A stretch of 57,031 bases of DNA from JBQTIQ01 sp052387955 (GTDB taxonomy: Bacteria > Actinomycetota > Acidimicrobiia > Acidimicrobiales > JACDCH01): contig JBQTIQ010000084.1 of the NCBI GenBank assembly GCA_052387955.1, positions 1 through 57,031 of the forward strand, written 5' to 3'. The notes under the pieces were generated by a model. The model was not told where the DNA came from. It was given only the letters and a program-made list of their open reading frames with translations, and did not search any database. Of this stretch, positions 52,527 through 57,031 are shown piece after piece. The position numbers and the translations under genes were made by a program. The first letter of the stretch is position 1. The number at the start of each line of letters is the position of its first letter.

Positions 52527-52651
52527 AGCTGGGGGGCTGCGCCCCCCCGGCCCCCATCGCCGCCCGGCTCCCTGGCGGTCGCTCGGTCGGCATCTGCTCG
52601 GTCCCGGAACTTGTCACAACTTCAAGCCTTCTCGGGACCGAGCAGATCTAG
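52527..52651 (+). repeat. Family C stem-loop repeat, copy C4
   Basis: The best preserved copy. ATCTGCTCGGTCCCG (52592-52606) and CGGGACCGAGCAGAT (52633-52647) pair perfectly over 15 bp around a 26-base loop, after the GGGGGGC/GCCCCCC hairpin. It ends ten bases before the cinA GTG. Confidence 0.88.
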
Positions 52652-52660
52652 CGTGGCCCG

Positions 52661-53950
52661 GTGCGCTGTGAGGTCGTCGCCGTCGGGACCGAGTTGTTGC
52701 TGGGCCAGGTCGTCGATACCAACTCGGCCTGGATCGGCGAGCAGCTGGCGCGGTCGGGGATCGACTGCACCTTCCAGGTCAAGGTGGGCGACAACGTAGG
52801 CCGGATCGCCGAGGCGCTGCGGGCGGCGCTGGCCCGCAGCGATGCCGTGGTGGTGTGCGGGGGGCTGGGACCGACGCACGACGACCTGACCCGCGACGCG
52901 ATCGCGGCGGTCCTCGGTGTGCCGTTGGTGCCCTCCCCCGAACTGGCCGAGCGGATCGAGGCGATGTTCGTCGCTCGCGGTCGGGCGATGCCGGCCAACA
53001 ACCTCCGCCAGGCCGAGGTGCCAGAAGGGGCCACGGCCATCCGGGATCCCCAGCCCGGCACCGCCCCCGGTCTGGTCTGCCCCGTGCCGGGGACCGACAA
53101 GGTGATCTACGCCGTGCCCGGGGTGCCGGCCGAGATGGAGGCGATCGTGGCCGGGGCCGTGCTGGCCGACCTGCGTCGGCGCGACAGCACTCCCGGCGTC
53201 ATCGTGAGCCGCACGTTGCGCACGTGGGGCGAAGGGGAGTCGGCCATCGCCGAACGGCTGGCGGAGCGGATCCGGTCCCTCGACACCGCCGGCACCGCCG
53301 GTATGCCTGGTACCGCCGGCACGGCTGGTCCCGCCACCATCGCCCTGTTGGCCAACTTCGTCTACGGCGTTCAGGTCCGCATCACGGTGAAGGCGCCCGA
53401 CGCCCTCGCCGCCGCCGCTGTGCTCGATCTCGAGGAGGCCCGCGCCCGGGCCGTGCTCGGCGACCTGGTGTTCGGGACCGACTCGGAAACCGTCGAGCAG
53501 GTTGTGGGGGCCCACCTCCAGGCCCAGGGCCTGTCGCTGGGTGTGGCCGAGTCGTTGACCGGCGGGCTGCTCGGCGCCCGGCTGAGCTCGGTGGCGGGGG
53601 CCAGCGCCTACTTTCGAGGCTCGATCGTGGCTTACGACGCAGCCGTGAAGCACGACCTGCTGGCGGTTCCGGCTGGCCCGGTGGTGGGGCCGGGAGCGGC
53701 TGAAGCCATGGCCGAGGGTGCCGCCCGTGCCCTGGGCTCCGACGTGGGGCTGGCGGTGACCGGCGTGGCTGGCCCCGCCGAGCAGGAGGGCCAACCGGTG
53801 GGGACCGTTTTCGTCGGGCTCGCCCTCGACGGCGAGGCCTTCGCCACCCGACTGCGCCTGCCCGGCGGCCGCGACCGGGTCCGCGACCTCGCCGTCGTCA
53901 ACGCCCTGCACCTGCTCCGGCGCCGGCTGCGGGACCGAGCGGAACGGTAG
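52661..53950 (+). CDS. cinA: CinA-family protein (competence/damage-inducible)
   Basis: 429 residues. The N-terminal MoCF-like domain (CEVVAVGTELLLGQVVDTNS; VVVCGGLGPTHDDLTRDAIA) is the ADP-ribose/NMN pyrophosphatase part; the C-terminal CinA domain (GVAESLTGGLLGARLSSVAG; AVTGVAGPAEQEGQPVGTVF) is the NMN deamidase part, linked to NAD recycling. A short Gly-Thr-Ala repeat (TAGTAGMPGTAGTAG) near residue 210 looks like local slippage. GTG 52661; the repeat C4 occupies the leader. It precedes recA as in many Gram-positives. Confidence 0.94.
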   Translation: MRCEVVAVGTELLLGQVVDTNSAWIGEQLARSGIDCTFQVKVGDNVGRIAEALRAALARSDAVVVCGGLGPTHDDLTRDAIAAVLGVPLVPSPELAERIEAMFVARGRAMPANNLRQAEVPEGATAIRDPQPGTAPGLVCPVPGTDKVIYAVPGVPAEMEAIVAGAVLADLRRRDSTPGVIVSRTLRTWGEGESAIAERLAERIRSLDTAGTAGMPGTAGTAGPATIALLANFVYGVQVRITVKAPDALAAAAVLDLEEARARAVLGDLVFGTDSETVEQVVGAHLQAQGLSLGVAESLTGGLLGARLSSVAGASAYFRGSIVAYDAAVKHDLLAVPAGPVVGPGAAEAMAEGAARALGSDVGLAVTGVAGPAEQEGQPVGTVFVGLALDGEAFATRLRLPGGRDRVRDLAVVNALHLLRRRLRDRAER

Positions 53951-53998
53951 TGACGGCGCCAGGCGGGCCGGTCGCTGGCGGTCGCCTCGAGTAGGTGC

Positions 53999-54027
53999 TT
54001 GAACGAACGGACGTTCGTAACTACGCT
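53999..54027 (+). promoter_or_regulatory. recA promoter with LexA (SOS) box in the spacer
   Basis: TTGAAC (53999-54004) and TACGCT (54022-54027) are separated by exactly 17 bases. The spacer holds CGAAC-GGAC-GTTCG (54004-54017), a GAAC-N4-GTTC actinobacterial SOS box, so LexA would block polymerase directly and recA would be damage-induced. The leader to the recA start is about 190 bases. Confidence 0.85.
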
Positions 54028-54221
54028 GATGTGATCCAGGTGGCAAGATGCAGCCTGGAACGGACCCCGACCGCCCGAGCCCTCTCCGCCGCACTGTCAC
54101 ACCCCCCGGGGACGATGGCCCGTATCGATCGCTGCGCCCCGCTGCTCTGCACCGGCCGCAGCCCCAGGCACGTGGCGTGGCGCCCCCACATCCCGGGCGA
54201 CGAGAGCTGAAAGGAACGGCT

Positions 54222-56366
54222 GTGGAGCGAGACAAGGCCCTCGAAATGGCGATGGCCAATATCGAAAAGCAGTACGGCAAGGGCGCGGTCATGAAGATGG
54301 GCGACAAGGGCTCGATGGCCATCGAGACCATCCCGACCGGGGCGTTGGCCCTCGACCTCGCCTTGGGCATCGGTGGTCTTCCCCGAGGCCGGGTGGTCGA
54401 GATCTACGGCCCCGAATCTTCGGGCAAGTCGACGCTGGCCATGCACGTGGTGGCCGAGGCCCAACGTAACGGCGGCATCTGCGCCTACATCGACGCCGAG
54501 CACGCCATGGACCCGGTCTACGCCCGGGCCATCGGCGTCGACATCGACGAACTGCTCATCTCGCAGCCCGACACCGGTGAGCAGGCCCTCGAGATCACCG
54601 ACATGCTGATCCGCTCGGGAGCGCTCGACGTGGTGGTGATCGACTCCGTCGCCGCCCTCACCCCCCGGGCCGAGATCGAAGGCGAGATGGGCGACACCCA
54701 TGTCGGCCTCCAGGCCCGGCTCATGTCCCAGGCCCTGCGCAAGCTCACCGCCAACCTGAGCCGGTCCAACACCGTGTGCATCTTCATCAACCAGTTGCGA
54801 GAAAAGATTGGCGTTATGTTCGGCTGCTTTTCCTATGGCACCCGCGTCACCCTTGCCGACGGCACCCAGGAGATGATCGGGACCATCGTCAACCAAAAGC
54901 TCCCGGTCGACGTGCTCTCCTACGATGTCGAGACCGATACCGTCGTGCCCCGCAAGGTCGTCAACTGGTTCGACAACGGGCCGACCGAGCAGTTCCTGCA
55001 GTTCACCGTGGCCAAGCCGGGCGGCAACGGGCGGGCCCAGTTCGGGTGCACACCCAACCACTTGGTCCGCGCTCCCGGCGGGTGGCGGGAGGCTCAAGAG
55101 CTCGCCGTCGGCGATCGGGTACTCCAAGCTGTCCCCCACCATCTCTCCGACTTCCAGTGGGAGGTCGTCTTGGGCGGGCTCATGGGCGACGGGGCCTTGT
55201 CTCCTTCCCGCAGCGGCCATGGCGCCCGGTTCCGGTGGGGCCATGGGGCGAAGCAGGCCCCCTATGCAGACTGGAAGGCGCAGCTGTTCTCGAACCTTTC
55301 GGTGAGCCGGTCCACCAACGCCAAGGGTGCGGTGTTCCATGACGTCCAGCCCTTGGCCGAGCTGGCCCAGCTGCGCCACGCCGTCTACGTCGATGGCAAG
55401 AAGGTGTTCGGCCACGACTACCTGAAGCAGCTCACCCCTCTGTCCCTGGCCTTGTGGTACATGGACGACGGGTCGTTCTCGTTACGGGCAAAAGGTGTGC
55501 AGGAGCGCACCCGGGACGGTAGCGGCCGCTCCGAGATCTGCGTCGAGGCCATGGAGACGACCACGCGCACTCGGCTGGCCTGCTGGTTTGCCGATACATG
55601 GGGCATCAGGCCGGCGCTCACCCTCAAGGGTGCGGGCCAGAAGTGCTTCCTGGTCTTTCCCAAGGACGAAACCGCCAAGTTTCACGCCCTGATAGCGCCC
55701 CTCGTGCACCCGACGATGGACTACAAGCTGCTGCCCCGGTACCGGGGTCGCTTCCAGGTCGAGCCCGTGTTCACGCCGGTGTGCCAGCGGTTGGTCCCGT
55801 TCCCGATCACGTCGATCCATCCGAAACCGCCGACCCGCAGCATGCACCGCTTCGACGTCGAGGTCGAAGGGACCCACAATTATTTCGTCGACGGCGTCAT
55901 GGTGCACAACTCGCCCGAGACAACTCCGGGTGGGCGGGCACTCAAGTTCTATTCGTCAGTCCGTCTCGATATCCGCCGAATTGAATCAATCAAAGATGGT
56001 GCCGAAGTAGTAGGAAACCGTACGCGAGTAAAAGTAGTAAAGAATAAGTGCGCCCCGCCTTTCAAACAATCAGAGTTTGACATAATGTATGGGCGGGGGA
56101 TCAGTCGAGAAGGCTCGTTGCTCGATGTTGGTGTCGACCTTGGCCTGGTGAAGAAGTCGGGAGCATGGTTCACCTACGACGGCGAACAGCTGGGACAGGG
56201 GCGGGAGAACGCCAAGGCCTTCCTGGCCGAGAATCCCGAGATCATGGTCGAGATCTCCGAACGGATCCTTGCCACCGTCGGGGTCGCTACCGCCGATCCT
56301 GACAGTGTGCCCGTCCCCGTCCCCGTCCCAGACCCCGACGACGAGCCGATCCGCCTCGACGGGTGA
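54222..56366 (+). CDS. recA: RecA recombinase with intein
   Basis: DNA-strand exchange protein and LexA co-protease. The precursor has 714 residues; after splicing out 202-563 the RecA is 352 residues, the normal size. Walker A GPESSGKST is at 63-71, Walker B VVVIDSVAAL follows, and the L2-loop segment GSPETTPGG is joined by splicing. KVVKNKCAPPFKQ and YGRGISREGSLLD are conserved. GTG 54222 has AAGGA about seven bases upstream; the open frame before it is leader. Codons just after the intein are AT-rich. The tail repeats Val-Pro (PVPVPVPDPDD). Confidence 0.95.
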   Translation: MERDKALEMAMANIEKQYGKGAVMKMGDKGSMAIETIPTGALALDLALGIGGLPRGRVVEIYGPESSGKSTLAMHVVAEAQRNGGICAYIDAEHAMDPVYARAIGVDIDELLISQPDTGEQALEITDMLIRSGALDVVVIDSVAALTPRAEIEGEMGDTHVGLQARLMSQALRKLTANLSRSNTVCIFINQLREKIGVMFGCFSYGTRVTLADGTQEMIGTIVNQKLPVDVLSYDVETDTVVPRKVVNWFDNGPTEQFLQFTVAKPGGNGRAQFGCTPNHLVRAPGGWREAQELAVGDRVLQAVPHHLSDFQWEVVLGGLMGDGALSPSRSGHGARFRWGHGAKQAPYADWKAQLFSNLSVSRSTNAKGAVFHDVQPLAELAQLRHAVYVDGKKVFGHDYLKQLTPLSLALWYMDDGSFSLRAKGVQERTRDGSGRSEICVEAMETTTRTRLACWFADTWGIRPALTLKGAGQKCFLVFPKDETAKFHALIAPLVHPTMDYKLLPRYRGRFQVEPVFTPVCQRLVPFPITSIHPKPPTRSMHRFDVEVEGTHNYFVDGVMVHNSPETTPGGRALKFYSSVRLDIRRIESIKDGAEVVGNRTRVKVVKNKCAPPFKQSEFDIMYGRGISREGSLLDVGVDLGLVKKSGAWFTYDGEQLGQGRENAKAFLAENPEIMVEISERILATVGVATADPDSVPVPVPVPDPDDEPIRLDG
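54825..55910 (+). mobile_element. RecA intein with LAGLIDADG homing endonuclease
   Basis: The 362-residue intein sits between MFG and SPETT, in the DNA-binding L2 loop, as in the M. leprae recA intein as far as I recall. Cys1 (CFSYGTRVTLADG), block B TPNH at 76-79, the two endonuclease motifs LGGLMGDG (116-123) and LALWYMDDG (208-216) with their acidic residues, block F HRFDVEVEGTHNYFVDGVMV and the final His-Asn followed by Ser are all present, so both splicing and homing look intact. Its GC content matches the host. Confidence 0.93.
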
Positions 56367-56371
56367 CCCTG

Positions 56372-56404
56372 GCCGCCGGCGCGACAACGCGTCGTGCCGG
56401 CGGC
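56372..56404 (+). terminator. Hairpin after recA
   Basis: GCCGCCGGCGCGAC and GTCGTGCCGGCGGC pair over 14 positions (one G-T pair) with a 5-base loop, six bases past the recA stop. No T tract follows, so it may be a Rho-independent-like or RNA-protecting hairpin. Confidence 0.55.
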
Positions 56405-56535
56405 TGGTAGCCGACAGGCCCGGCGAAGTAGGCACATTCGGCCCAGAAGGTGCAGGAGGATCCAAGCCGGCCAATGTCGAACCATTCGGGCGCACGCCCG
56501 CGCGTTCTTCGTGCTCCGGCCTGCCTAGGGGCTTC

Positions 56536-56931
56536 ATGGAAACGCTGAAGGTTTCGACTCGGTCCAACCCGAACTCGGTGGCAGGCGCCATGGCCGGCGC
56601 GGTGCGGCAGGCCGGTGCGGTAGAGGTCCAGGTCGTAGGGGCCGGCGCCCTCAACCAGGCCATCAAGGCGGTAGCCATCGCCCGCGGCTACGTCGCTGCC
56701 TCCGGGATCGACCTGGTCTGCGTGCCGACCTTCGCCGACATCATCATCGACGGCGAACGCCGGACCGCGCTGCGGCTCAGCATCGAGGACCGCACCCGGC
56801 CCCGGGCGGCGCCTGCAGAATCTGCCGAGGCCGTCCACGACGAGGAGGCGGCACCGTCGCGTCCCGCGGCGGAGGCGCCGGGCACCCCCGGGCTGACTGC
56901 CGTGCCGCAGCACGCCAGCAGCCACAACTGA
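56536..56931 (+). CDS. spoVS: Stage V sporulation protein S (SpoVS, Alba-like)
   Basis: 131 residues. The first 86 are the SpoVS family: METLKVSTRSNPNSVAGAMA, VEVQVVGAGALNQAIKAVAI, ARGYVAASGIDLVCVPTFAD. In endospore formers it affects coat and septum steps; it also occurs in non-sporulating bacteria where its job is unknown, and an Alba-like nucleic-acid-binding fold is described for it. The Ala/Glu/Pro-rich 45-residue tail is extra. ATG 56536 fixes the start by homology. Confidence 0.9.
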   Translation: METLKVSTRSNPNSVAGAMAGAVRQAGAVEVQVVGAGALNQAIKAVAIARGYVAASGIDLVCVPTFADIIIDGERRTALRLSIEDRTRPRAAPAESAEAVHDEEAAPSRPAAEAPGTPGLTAVPQHASSHN

Positions 56932-56943
56932 CGCCTGGGCCCC

Positions 56944-57005
56944 GTGGCCGTTCATTCTCGGGGGCGCGCCCCAGCAAGATCGGGGCCCGGCAAGCAGGCG
57001 CGCGC
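56944..57005 (+). repeat. Probable truncated family D repeat at contig end
   Basis: GTGGCCGTTCATTCTCGGGGG resembles the first 21 bases of D1 (15231), then the match weakens and the contig ends. It lies 12 bases after the spoVS stop. Confidence 0.45.
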
Positions 57006-57031
57006 GATCGGAAGAGCGTCGGGGAGGGGAA
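57006..57031 (+). other. Sequencing adapter remnant
   Basis: GATCGGAAGAGCGTCG is identical to the start of the Illumina TruSeq read-2 adapter, and the last ten bases match it with about three errors. This is contamination, not genome. Confidence 0.93.

Noticed and set aside
53995..54210. 71-codon frame upstream of recA
   Set aside because: It starts within the promoter and SOS box and has no ribosome-binding site or family resemblance.

Overview
The window looks like one complete assembled contig of an uncultured, GC-rich actinobacterium. By eye about 70% of bases are G or C over most of its length. The gene order and the mix of proteins (mycobacteria-like cbs-metB pair, archaeal-type prolyl-tRNA synthetase, SpoVS, acyl-CoA metabolism, SURF1) fit the Acidimicrobiia best, but that placement is inference. 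Both ends look artificial: bases 1-62 are G/C homopolymer runs, and the last 26 bases closely match an Illumina adapter.

Region 1 (135-23862) is the conserved bacterial core cluster on the + strand: dxr, an RseP-type site-2 protease, ispG, proS, an acyl-ACP thioesterase, rimP, nusA, ylxR, infB, a DUF503 gene, rbfA, truB, cbs, metB, ribF, rpsO, pnp, an M16 peptidase and dapB. It joins isoprenoid precursor synthesis, ribosome and translation factors, reverse transsulfuration, flavin synthesis, RNA decay and lysine/peptidoglycan precursor synthesis. One helix-turn-helix membrane protein gene lies antisense before dapB. Many neighbours overlap by ATGA or GTGA.

Region 2 (23863-37982) is accessory. 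It holds a lower-GC island with a decayed secreted-protein gene, an SDR/DedA-like pair, an acyl-CoA ligase, a PPK2 kinase, an ABC-2 exporter with two permeases, a small acidic protein, SURF1, two TetR regulators, a diiron protein behind an operator-like promoter, a HAD hydrolase and a winged-helix-like regulator.

Region 3 (37983-56931) returns to conserved order: dapA, rnj, ftsK, rimO, pgsA, cinA, recA, spoVS. It is interrupted by an acyl-CoA dehydrogenase, a mycothiol-dependent-type enzyme, a MoxR/DUF58/transglutaminase operon and a 3-hydroxyacyl-CoA dehydrogenase. recA has a LexA-type box inside its promoter and a 362-residue intein with homing-endonuclease motifs.

The most unusual theme is dispersed repeats. 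At least five families lie between genes or inside reading frames. Several copies form small open frames that start on the stop codon of the gene before and end on the start codon of the gene after, as if translation passed through the repeat. No tRNA, rRNA, CRISPR array or complete insertion sequence was seen.
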